Shown: positions 51,693-59,849 of the stretch, in pieces
Layout: each line of letters opens with the position of its first letter
Position numbering within the stretch: the stretch's first letter is position 1
Assembly: GCF_001886815.1 (NCBI RefSeq)
Contig: NZ_CP018099.1
Location: forward strand, 62,001-126,000
Reading direction: 5' to 3'
DNA: 64,000 nt
DNA from: Caldithrix abyssi DSM 13497
Lineage (GTDB): Bacteria > Calditrichota > Calditrichia > Calditrichales > Calditrichaceae
Position numbers and translations under genes: made by a program
Notes under the pieces: model-generated
The model's database searches: none
The model's input: only the letters and a program-made list of their open reading frames with translations
What the model was told of the DNA's origin: nothing

Positions 51693-54600
51693 ATGAAGCG
51701 TATTTTCACTCTTTATTTGGCGTTTATCTTTATTTCGGTGTCTTTCGGATTTACACCAGGCAACGATTCCTTCCGCTTGCTGCAGGCCAACCTGATCACG
51801 GGCATCATACCAGACATCGACGACGCCTACGGCGTGGCGTTTCTGGATATTAATCAGGATCGCTATCCGGACATTTACATCACCTGTTTCCGAAATTTAA
51901 ACCGTTTGTTAATCAATAACGGAGGTATCATTCCTTTTATAGACCGCACCATTTATTCCGGTCTGGGCGGCGACTTAATGCAAAAAGGACAAACCAATCT
52001 GGAGTTGGCCGCTTCAGTTGCCGATTACGATAATGACGGCCTGCCCGATCTCTTTTTAGCCGGCTGGGGAAAGACCTTTCGTCTGTTCAAAAATTTAGGC
52101 AATGTCCGCTTTAAAGACGTAACGCCGCTGTTAAACCTGCACGGCGTGGTGGATGCCAATCAGGGCATCTGGTTTGACGCCAACAACGACGGCTTTCTGG
52201 ATTTGTACATCACTGATGAACATCATGCCAACCGTTTACTGCTAAATAAAAAAGATGGCACATTCCGCGAGCAGATCTGGAGTGAAGAATTTCTTGATTC
52301 GGCCACCAGTCAGGGCGCCCTGGCAGCGGATTTTGACGCGGACGGCGATGTTGATCTTTATGTCTGCAACTGGTTTCAGGGGGATTATCTACTGTTAAAT
52401 GACGGAACCGGCCTGTTCCACAGGTGGCAACTGAACCTGCCCACCCTGCAAAAGGCTTACAACTCCAATTCAGCCGTGGCCGCCGACCTGGACAATGACG
52501 GCGATCTGGATATTCTGGTCGCCACGCGCGACGGTCTGGTTTTTTATTATGAAAACCAAAGCGCCGGAGACGGGCTGTTGTTTTCAGCGGATACCTTAAA
52601 GCCTTTTTACCGAATCGGACGACAGGTTTACGGAATGGTCAGCGAGGATTTTAACAATGATGGCTGGCTGGATATCTTTTTTACGGTCAATGGTCCGAAT
52701 CGTCTTTACTTGAATCAGGGCGGCGGGCGATTTGGAGAAAGTTACGACACCGATCGCCGGGATAACATCAGCACGGGCGCCTCGGCTGCCGACTTTGACC
52801 GGGACGGCGATCTGGATTTGCTGGTGGGCAATAAAAAAGGGTTCAGTCAGATTTACCTCAATCCTTTGAACAACAAAAAATACGTCCTCTTAAAATTAAT
52901 CGGTGTGAAGAGCAACCGCGATGCCATCGGGGCCCGCGTGTACTTAACCGGACATCGGGGAGAGGACACGGTCTCTCTTGGGATGAGAATGGTTACCTGG
53001 CAGGCGGGGTATTTTTCTTCCAGAGCGCCGCTTGTACATGTGGGCAGCGGCGATTTTCCTTCTTTAAGCGCAACCGTCATTTTCCCGTCGGGTCGACAGG
53101 TAGAGGTCGAGCGGCTCATTCCCGGTCGCCAGTACACCATCTACGAATACCAGCAGCCTGTGGCCGGCGTATTAATACTTTTACAGCGGTCGATTTTCTA
53201 TTTAAAACAAAAACAAACCTGGTACGTTTTGGCTTTAACCTTTTTATTGATTTTAATCTTAATCGTGTACATTCGACTAAGTTTGGGGCGTTACCACTTT
53301 TCCACCGGCGCGCTGGCTTTTCAATTTGCCCTGTGGTTTACGGTGGCCATCGTTATTTTTGTGTCTTTGTATCGCAGTCCCGTTTATCTTCCGCTACTGG
53401 CCATTAATGGTTTTTCCCTTTTAAGTCTGGCCTTTACCATTTTGTATGCGGAAAAGCAGCGCTCTTTGCGCTTAAAGCGTCAGCAATTTCGCAATGCCCT
53501 ACAAACGCTCAGTCAAAGCATGCTGCAAATTCATGATGAAAAAACACTGTTTCAAAGACTCATTGCGGTTCTAAGAAGCAATCAGGCTGTTGCACGGGTA
53601 TTTATCTTTCGGCGTCAGGACAACGATCGCTATTTGGTGTATCCGCTAAACAGGGCCATTAAAATGGAAGCGCGCTTTCCGTCGGCGCCAAAAATCTTGA
53701 AAAGGCCTTTTGAATTCAGGGTTGACGACTCTACTTACCATTTAAATGTTCTGGCTCCCATTGCCAGCGGAAAACAACTGCTGGCAACGATCGGCCTGAA
53801 CATGCAGGCGCCGCATCATCCCATTAATCGGGAAGACCTGCAGTTGATTTTTCAGATTGCCAATCAAACGGCTATTACGCTGGAGAACATTTATTACATC
53901 GAACACACGGCCCGGTTGACGCGCCAGGTTACAGAAGCTCGATTAAAAGAGAAATATTTAAAGCAACTGGAAGAGACCAATCGTCAGTTAGATGAGAAGA
54001 ATCGCGAGTTAACGCGTCTTTTCAAAGAATTGCAGGCAAAGGAGTCGCAGCTCATTCATTCCGAAAAAATGGCGGCGCTCGGTCAGTTGGTTGCCGGTAT
54101 TACTCACGAGATCAACAATCCGGTCAGCTTTATTTACGCCAACTCCAGGGCGCTGGAAACTCTGTTGAAGCAGTTAAAAGAACTCTGGGGGCAGTTGCCC
54201 TCAACGGTGCGCTCCAGCTATGCAGAAAAGTTTGAGGACATAATTTCAGATATCTGGGGCATTATTACAGACAATCTGAATGGCAGCCGGGCCATTAAAG
54301 AGCTGGTGTTGCAGTTAAAGAACTTTTCGCGGCTTGATCAGGCGGAGTGGAAGGAGAGTTCGGTTGTGGAAGGTCTGGAAACAGCCATACGACTGGTGCG
54401 ACATCAGTTAACGAACAGGATAGAAGTGGTTAAAAACTTTAAGGCCAATCCGCGCATTTATTGTAATCCAGCTCAACTTAATCAGGTATTTGTCAACCTG
54501 CTGATTAACGCCATTCAGGCCATTGAAGATAAAGGTACAATTACCATCGAAACCAGAGAGTCGGACGGGTTTCTGGAAATTGTCATAACCGATACCGGCC

Positions 54601-54833
54601 GGGGCATACCGCAAGAAGTTTTGCCCAAAATTTTTGATCCGTTCTTTACGACAAAAGACGTTAATCAGGGGACCGGTCTTGGTTTGAGCATCAGTTATTC
54701 CATTGTGCAAAAACATCATGGAACCATTATTGTAAAAAGTTCTCCGGGAAAGGGCGCGGCGTTTACCATTCGTTTGCCTTTAACAAATAAAAGCCAAAAT
54801 CTTGAGGTAAAACACGATGCACAGCAGCACTGA
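51693..54833 (+). CDS. Sensor histidine kinase with extracytoplasmic FG-GAP propeller and UnbV domain
   Basis: 1,046 residues from the ATG at 51693, where a signal peptide begins (KRIFTLYLAFIFISVSFGF). Seven calcium-loop motifs of the form DxNxDGxxD recur at about residues 50, 110, 162, 212, 264, 318 and 366, a spacing of about 52 that suggests a seven-bladed FG-GAP/VCBS propeller. An ASPIC/UnbV domain follows (about 391-486), then about three membrane helices (510-590), a GAF-like region (600-745), coiled coil, and a kinase core: EKMAALGQLVAGITHEINNP with His near 805, N box NLLINAIQAI, DTGRGIP and GTGLGLS. The regulator gene overlaps its 3' end by 17 bp. Confidence 0.9.
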   Translation: MKRIFTLYLAFIFISVSFGFTPGNDSFRLLQANLITGIIPDIDDAYGVAFLDINQDRYPDIYITCFRNLNRLLINNGGIIPFIDRTIYSGLGGDLMQKGQTNLELAASVADYDNDGLPDLFLAGWGKTFRLFKNLGNVRFKDVTPLLNLHGVVDANQGIWFDANNDGFLDLYITDEHHANRLLLNKKDGTFREQIWSEEFLDSATSQGALAADFDADGDVDLYVCNWFQGDYLLLNDGTGLFHRWQLNLPTLQKAYNSNSAVAADLDNDGDLDILVATRDGLVFYYENQSAGDGLLFSADTLKPFYRIGRQVYGMVSEDFNNDGWLDIFFTVNGPNRLYLNQGGGRFGESYDTDRRDNISTGASAADFDRDGDLDLLVGNKKGFSQIYLNPLNNKKYVLLKLIGVKSNRDAIGARVYLTGHRGEDTVSLGMRMVTWQAGYFSSRAPLVHVGSGDFPSLSATVIFPSGRQVEVERLIPGRQYTIYEYQQPVAGVLILLQRSIFYLKQKQTWYVLALTFLLILILIVYIRLSLGRYHFSTGALAFQFALWFTVAIVIFVSLYRSPVYLPLLAINGFSLLSLAFTILYAEKQRSLRLKRQQFRNALQTLSQSMLQIHDEKTLFQRLIAVLRSNQAVARVFIFRRQDNDRYLVYPLNRAIKMEARFPSAPKILKRPFEFRVDDSTYHLNVLAPIASGKQLLATIGLNMQAPHHPINREDLQLIFQIANQTAITLENIYYIEHTARLTRQVTEARLKEKYLKQLEETNRQLDEKNRELTRLFKELQAKESQLIHSEKMAALGQLVAGITHEINNPVSFIYANSRALETLLKQLKELWGQLPSTVRSSYAEKFEDIISDIWGIITDNLNGSRAIKELVLQLKNFSRLDQAEWKESSVVEGLETAIRLVRHQLTNRIEVVKNFKANPRIYCNPAQLNQVFVNLLINAIQAIEDKGTITIETRESDGFLEIVITDTGRGIPQEVLPKIFDPFFTTKDVNQGTGLGLSISYSIVQKHHGTIIVKSSPGKGAAFTIRLPLTNKSQNLEVKHDAQQH

Positions 54834-56259
54834 AAACATCTTAATCGTTGACGATCAGAAAGAGATTTTGAACAGCTTGAAACGTTTGTTGAAAGACCGT
54901 TTCGAAGTAGCGGTGGCAGAAAGCGGAGAGGAGGGATTGGCGCTTGTGCGTCGGCAGCCGTTTGCCGTGGTTGTTTCCGATCAGCGTATGCCGCGCATGG
55001 ATGGAGTTACGTTTCTGGAACAGGTAAAAAAAATTCAGCCGGATGCGGTTCGTATTTTGCTCACGGCTTACGCCGATATTGAGGCCACCATTTCGGCCAT
55101 TAATCAGGCGCAAGTTTTTCAGTACATTTCCAAACCTTTCGAGCCGGATGAGTTTCGGCAGATTTTAACCAACGCCCTTGAACATTACCGGCTGGTTCAG
55201 GAAAATAAACGCCTGCAGAAAGAACTGGCGGAAGCCAATAAACGACTTGCCAGCGAAAACATTATTTTGAAGCAGCAGGTGGAACGGCAGTTAGACCTGG
55301 GAGAGTTCATCGGCAGCAGTCCGGAGATTTTGCGCATTTTGAAGCTGGTTAAAAAGGTGATGGACACGCCAACCACAGTTTTACTGCTGGGCGAAACGGG
55401 CACGGGCAAGGAACTGCTGGCCAAAATCATTCATTACAACAGCAACCGTAAAGAGCGGCTGTTTGTGGCTCAGAATTGCGCCGCCATTCCCGATACTCTG
55501 CTGCAGAGTGAGCTTTTTGGTCACGTAAAAGGCGCTTTTACCGGCGCCATTCGCGACAAAAAGGGATTGTTTGAACTGGCGGATAAAGGCACTATTTTTC
55601 TGGATGAAATTGGCGACACCTCGCCTGCCCTGCAACTGGGCTTACTGCGCGTATTGCAGGAGGGAGAGATTCGGCCTCTGGGATCGCATACGACCAAAAA
55701 GGTGGATGTGCGCGTAATCGCGGCCACCAATAAGGACCTGGAGGCGGAAGTCAAAAAGGGAAATTTTCGAGAAGACCTGTTTTACCGCTTAAGTGTTTTC
55801 CCCATCGTACTGCCTCCCCTGCGCGAACGAAAGGACGATATTCCCGATCTGGTGCAACACTTTATTAAGAAATATGCCGCGCGCATCGGAAAGCGCATCC
55901 CGGGCATTACCGATGGCGCGCTAAATCGCCTGCTGAGTTATCACTTTCCGGGCAATATTCGTGAGCTGGAAAATGAGATCGAGCGCATGGTTACCCTGGC
56001 CGACGACGGTCAGGCGCTGGATGTTTCTTTACTATCGCCGCGTATTGCACAGCGCAGCGAAGCAACCGCTTTAACTTCTCATTTAACGCGTCTCCCCTTA
56101 AAACAGGCCATTTATCAGTTAGAAGACGAAATGATTCGCCAGGCTTTGAAGGAGTTTAAGGGGAATATTTTACGTTCCGCCCAAAAATTAGGCGTTAGCC
56201 GCGTTGGGCTGCACAAGATGCTTAAACGCCACAATCTGAATCCCTCGCAGTTTAAGTGA
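54817..56259 (+). CDS. NtrC-family response regulator (sigma-54 activator)
   Basis: 480 residues. Receiver domain with NILIVDDQKEI and the phospho-Asp in VVVSDQRMPRMDG (about 55); AAA+ domain with Walker A GETGTGKELLAK, the sigma-54-contact loop GAFTGA, DEIGDTSPALQLGLLRVL and AATNKDLEAEV; and a Fis-type helix-turn-helix at the end (RSAQKLGVSRVGLHKMLKRH). It is coupled to the kinase before it and should activate sigma-54 promoters. I found no convincing -24/-12 promoter in the window. Confidence 0.95.
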   Translation: MHSSTENILIVDDQKEILNSLKRLLKDRFEVAVAESGEEGLALVRRQPFAVVVSDQRMPRMDGVTFLEQVKKIQPDAVRILLTAYADIEATISAINQAQVFQYISKPFEPDEFRQILTNALEHYRLVQENKRLQKELAEANKRLASENIILKQQVERQLDLGEFIGSSPEILRILKLVKKVMDTPTTVLLLGETGTGKELLAKIIHYNSNRKERLFVAQNCAAIPDTLLQSELFGHVKGAFTGAIRDKKGLFELADKGTIFLDEIGDTSPALQLGLLRVLQEGEIRPLGSHTTKKVDVRVIAATNKDLEAEVKKGNFREDLFYRLSVFPIVLPPLRERKDDIPDLVQHFIKKYAARIGKRIPGITDGALNRLLSYHFPGNIRELENEIERMVTLADDGQALDVSLLSPRIAQRSEATALTSHLTRLPLKQAIYQLEDEMIRQALKEFKGNILRSAQKLGVSRVGLHKMLKRHNLNPSQFK

Positions 56260-56365
56260 GAATGAAAAGCGGGCGGAAAAGGACGGAGTGGAGAGGCATT
56301 GGAGGAGATGGTCGGAACCCAGGAGTTTTAGAAAGAATATTGTAAACATAATAAGGAGCGAGACC

Positions 56366-56836
56366 ATGATCGAACTTGAAATTCCCGGCTTCGGAACGCT
56401 ACAATTGAAATATCTGGTAATGGATTACAATGGAACGCTGGCCGTTGACGGTAAATTGATCGATGGCGTTGAAGCGCGCCTGTTCGAATTGGCCAATCAT
56501 CTAAAAATCCATGTTATTACGGCCGATACGTTTGGCCTTGTAAAAAGCCAGATGGAACACTTTCCGATTACATTGAAAATTATCGAATCAACAGAGCAGG
56601 GCAGACAGAAATGGGAATACATCCGCCAGTTAGGCGCTTCTTCAACAGTGGCCATTGGCAATGGGCGGAACGATCGTTTAATGTTAAAAGAGGCCCGGTT
56701 GGGTATTGTCACCGTTCAAAACGAAGGCGCTGCTGTTGAGACACTGCAATCGGCGAAGATCGTGGTTTATCATATTAATGATGCGCTGGATTTATTGAAA
56801 AACAGGCTGCGCTTAACCGCAACCCTGCGGGATTAG
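56366..56836 (+). CDS. Small HAD-superfamily protein, soluble P-type-ATPase-like
   Basis: 156 residues from an ATG with AAGGAG upstream. The HAD motif I is MDYNGTLAVDG, with Asn in place of the second Asp usual in phosphatases; motif II lies in HVITADTFG and motif III/IV in AIGNGRNDRLMLKEA. The layout matches the stand-alone P-type ATPase-like HAD group (COG4087 type). The function is unknown; the missing general acid suggests slow or absent phosphatase turnover. It lies about 100 bp after the regulator gene and may be co-transcribed. Confidence 0.8.
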   Translation: MIELEIPGFGTLQLKYLVMDYNGTLAVDGKLIDGVEARLFELANHLKIHVITADTFGLVKSQMEHFPITLKIIESTEQGRQKWEYIRQLGASSTVAIGNGRNDRLMLKEARLGIVTVQNEGAAVETLQSAKIVVYHINDALDLLKNRLRLTATLRD

Positions 56837-57348
56837 CATTAGGGCGAACGGTTTGCTGTTTTCGTCCACATTCCTTCTACCGCTGAAAGTTTCTTCACAA
56901 TCAACGGTTGCTTCGACTACGCTCAGCAACCGTACCACTCCGCTCCCTGAGCGTAGTCGAAGGGAGCGCAGTTGATGAAAGTTTCTTCATAATCAACGGT
57001 TGTTTCGACTTCGCTCAACAACCGTACTCCCGCTCCCTGAGCGTAGTCGAAGGGAGCGTAGCCGCTGAAAGTTTCTTCACAATCAACGGTTGTTTCGACT
57101 TCGCTCAGCAACCGTACCACTCCGCTCCCTGAGCGTAGTCGAAGGGAGCGGAGTTGATGAAAGTTTCTTCATAATCAACGGTTGCTTCGACTTCGCTCAG
57201 CAACCGTACTCCCGCTCCCTGAGCGCAGTCGAAGGCTTGCCCTGAGCGTAGTCGAAGGGAGCGGAGCCTAAGGGAGCGAGTGGCCTCTCTCCCCTAAACT
57301 CCTAAACCGCTAAACAGCTAAGCTCATACCCCCTGGTACTTTTCCCCA
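56837..57348. other. Non-coding gap holding a repeat array
   Basis: 512 bp between the HAD gene and bcp, nearly all family C repeat. The last 30 bp show nothing recognisable. Confidence 0.6.
56880..57320 (+). repeat. Tandem array of repeat family C, about 92 bp unit
   Basis: GAAAGTTTCTTC recurs at 56885, 56977, 57067 and 57159. Each unit carries TCAACGGTTG, a hairpin (CGGTTG...CAACCG), CCGCTCCCTGAGCGTAGTCG and AAGGGAGCG. The last unit gains one extra CTTGCCCTGAGCGTAGTCG module. The end block CTCTCCCCTAAACTCCTAAAC is on the right, so this array is oriented opposite to the one at 50769-51350. Confidence 0.85.
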
Positions 57349-57828
57349 CTACGCCTTACCACCTTCTTTCAGCTTCTGCAAATCGTTCATTACCTCTTCG
57401 TGGTGCGTTTTGACTTTAACTTTGGGATAAACCCTGGCGATTTTCCCATCGGGATCGATTAAAAAAGTGGAGCGGTTGATGCCCATGTATTTGCGGCCGT
57501 ACATGTTCTTTTCCTGCCAAACACCGTACGTTTCGCAAACATTGCCCTCTGCGTCGCTCAACAGGCGGAATTGCAGGTTGTGCTTTTCGGCGAACTTTTT
57601 GTGCCGTTCCACGGAATCTTTGCTCACGCCCAGAACGACCGCCTCCATATTTTGAAAAGCAGGCAGGGCTTCCTGAAAGTTGCAGGCTTCTGTTGTACAC
57701 CCCGGAGTCATATCTTTGGGATAAAAATAGAGAACCACCCATTTCCCTTTAAAATCAGACAATTTGACTTTATTGCCGTCCTGATCGGGTAATTCAAAGT
57801 CAGGGGCCTGAACGCCAGCTTCTAACAT
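57349..57828 (-). CDS. bcp: Thioredoxin-dependent peroxiredoxin, Bcp/PrxQ type
   Basis: 159 residues. YPKDMTPGCTTEACNFQ contains the peroxidatic Cys (about 46) and, five residues on, the resolving Cys, the atypical 2-Cys pattern of Bcp. DGNKVKLSDFKGKWVVLYFY opens the thioredoxin fold. GGAGG precedes the ATG and lies inside the end of the upstream gene, showing an operon. It reduces hydroperoxides with thioredoxin. Confidence 0.95.
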   Translation of the reverse strand: MLEAGVQAPDFELPDQDGNKVKLSDFKGKWVVLYFYPKDMTPGCTTEACNFQEALPAFQNMEAVVLGVSKDSVERHKKFAEKHNLQFRLLSDAEGNVCETYGVWQEKNMYGRKYMGINRSTFLIDPDGKIARVYPKVKVKTHHEEVMNDLQKLKEGGKA

Positions 57829-57830
57829 TT

Positions 57831-59765
57831 TTAATCCTCCTGTTTTAATTGCTCCTTTAGTTTTAGCGCCGCCGCATGAGAGGGCGCTTTTTGTAACACC
57901 GTTTCCAGCGCCTTGCGGGCTTTACCGTTCTTACCAATTTTTAAATAGGCCAGCGCCTGTATGTAGAACAATCCGGCTTGCTGGGCGAGATTAAGCTGCG
58001 AAAGCAAAGCGTCACTGGAAACGATTTGATTAATAACGTTCAGGGCGTTGTAAACATTCCCTTTTAACAGAAAAATCTGAGCCATTTTAGCGCGTAAAAA
58101 GGCCTTACGCGGATGGAGCGCGGCGGCTTTGCGGTACAATTGTAAAGCAGAATCTAACGATCCTTTTTTAAAGTAAACATCACCGGCTTTGTACAAAGCA
58201 GTTACATGAGCAGAATCATAAGCAAGAACAACAAGGTATTCCTTTAAGGCGCGGTTCAGATTTCCGTTTTCAAAAAAATAGTCGCCCAGATGAAAATGGC
58301 TGGCATCCCACAGCAACCCTTCCTGAACATGTTGTCTGGCAATCTGGTGGATGACGGAAGGGGTAAAGCGTCTTGGCTTAAAAGCCGTTCGTCCGTAAAA
58401 AGGCGCATGGACGGTCAGTTTTTCGATTTTAAGTTCACCAATGGCAATATCCAGTTCGCTAAAGTTGTTGAATCCATTCCACTCTTTTGAAGGCAGATGA
58501 GCAAAGAAAAGACGTCCGATCGGTTTTAAAAAGGCGCGGGCCAAAAGCTGGTAGCCCCTTTCGTTGGGGTGCAGATGTTCCAGAAAAAGCGTTTGATCCG
58601 CGATGCCATGCGGCGAAAAAGCGTCAAAAAGGCTGTCCGTTGCCGCCAGAAGCGCGTTGTTTTCCTTCGCCCGTTTTAAGATGACCTGGTTAATCGCCGA
58701 AGGAGCGCGAAAAGGAGCCTGATCGTAATCGCGCGCCAGAGCAAAATGCTCACGCGCCCTGTCAAGTTGATTGAAGTGGTAATAGACCGTGCCCAGTAAA
58801 TAGTGTAGCAGGGGATGTTCGGGCTGTTTTTTAAGCGCTTCAAGCAGCCGCTGTCGAGCCTCAGCAAAATCTTTTTGGCGCAAAGCCTTTTGAATGGCCT
58901 CGTAAGTGGGAATGGATTGGCGCGGATCCGGATAGCCCAGAGGCTGTTGATCTTTAAGGTTGCAAACCAGCGGCGAAAGGACCAGCGGAACATTTTGCTT
59001 TTGAAAGGTTTGCAAAATGTGCGCTAAATTTTCTTTAAAATAAGCGATGGTTTTTCGGTAAAGGGGACTGTTGAAACGTACGCGCTGTGTTTTAATCATT
59101 CGCGCCATTAGAGTGGATTCCGGGGCGTCCGATTTGGGCAAAAGATGGAAGAGAGCAGACTCCAGCAGCTGGTACAGGCGCAGAGTTTTGAGCTTAAGAA
59201 ACCACTGCACCAGGGTGGGATTTGAAATCCCGCCGCGGGCCGAAGCCGGACCAAAAACACCATAAAATTCATTATGCCCCATGTAGAGCAAAACCAGGTC
59301 CGGTTTAAGCTTTAACACCTCCGGAGCAAGGTGGCGCACACCGTGAGAGTTCACTGCAGAAATGCCCAGGTTAATCACTTCCCACTTTTTTTGCGGAAAA
59401 CGTTGCTGCAGGGCGCACTTCAAAAACACAGGAAAGTTAACATTAACTTCAAAAGGGAAACCCGCTGTTGTGGAACCGCCCAGACAAACGATGCGGACGG
59501 TGCTGGTATCTCTGGCAATTTTAATTTTCTGTTCGATCAGCTCCGGAGCGGAACGATCAAAACGGCCAAAAAACTTTTGCGGATATTGGGGATTAATATG
59601 GTAGTAGCCGTCTTCCTGATAAAAAAGCGCGTAATCGGTGCCGTAGCCGGCGATTCTTAATACCATTTCGATCAGCACAAAAAACAACAGGGGGATGACG
59701 ATCAGCGTTAAAAAGAAGATCCCCCGTTTTACGGAATGGCGTTGCGGATTGTGGCTACCTTGCAC
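57831..59765 (-). CDS. Membrane-anchored SGNH/GDSL hydrolase with TPR repeats
   Basis: About 644 residues from a GTG at 59765; a TTG at 59807 lies in a hairpin loop and is less likely. A membrane segment (GIFFLTLIVIPLLFFVLIEM) precedes an SGNH domain: CLGGSTTAGFPF (block I Ser), INLGISAVNSHG, YMGHNEFYGVFG and, after an inserted TPR region, EHLHPNERGYQLLA (block V His). Two TPR sets are seen, one inside the hydrolase and one at the C-terminus. An esterase or deacetylase acting on envelope polymers is plausible but unproven. The gene overlaps the bcp ribosome-binding site. Confidence 0.82.
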   Translation of the reverse strand: MQGSHNPQRHSVKRGIFFLTLIVIPLLFFVLIEMVLRIAGYGTDYALFYQEDGYYHINPQYPQKFFGRFDRSAPELIEQKIKIARDTSTVRIVCLGGSTTAGFPFEVNVNFPVFLKCALQQRFPQKKWEVINLGISAVNSHGVRHLAPEVLKLKPDLVLLYMGHNEFYGVFGPASARGGISNPTLVQWFLKLKTLRLYQLLESALFHLLPKSDAPESTLMARMIKTQRVRFNSPLYRKTIAYFKENLAHILQTFQKQNVPLVLSPLVCNLKDQQPLGYPDPRQSIPTYEAIQKALRQKDFAEARQRLLEALKKQPEHPLLHYLLGTVYYHFNQLDRAREHFALARDYDQAPFRAPSAINQVILKRAKENNALLAATDSLFDAFSPHGIADQTLFLEHLHPNERGYQLLARAFLKPIGRLFFAHLPSKEWNGFNNFSELDIAIGELKIEKLTVHAPFYGRTAFKPRRFTPSVIHQIARQHVQEGLLWDASHFHLGDYFFENGNLNRALKEYLVVLAYDSAHVTALYKAGDVYFKKGSLDSALQLYRKAAALHPRKAFLRAKMAQIFLLKGNVYNALNVINQIVSSDALLSQLNLAQQAGLFYIQALAYLKIGKNGKARKALETVLQKAPSHAAALKLKEQLKQED

Positions 59766-59789
59766 GGCATTCTCACTTTCAGGCCCTTT

Positions 59790-59820
59790 CCGAATCCCCC
59801 TTTGCAAATGGGGGATTCGG
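59790..59820 (-). repeat. Perfect 11 bp inverted repeat between MFS and SGNH genes
   Basis: CCGAATCCCCC and GGGGGATTCGG pair perfectly over a 9 nt loop. On the minus strand it starts 30 nt after the MFS stop. With no T run it may be an attenuator or a small dispersed palindrome. Confidence 0.6.
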
Positions 59821-59849
59821 AACGACCGTATTTAAGAATTCAATGAAAC

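Noticed and set aside
56908-57132. Short frames on both strands in the second array
   Set aside because: Same repeat family; similar peptides arise in any orientation and have no coding signals.
50769-57320. CRISPR-like regularity of the arrays
   Set aside because: Units are contiguous repeats with internal hairpins and no unique spacers of constant length; no cas genes are present.
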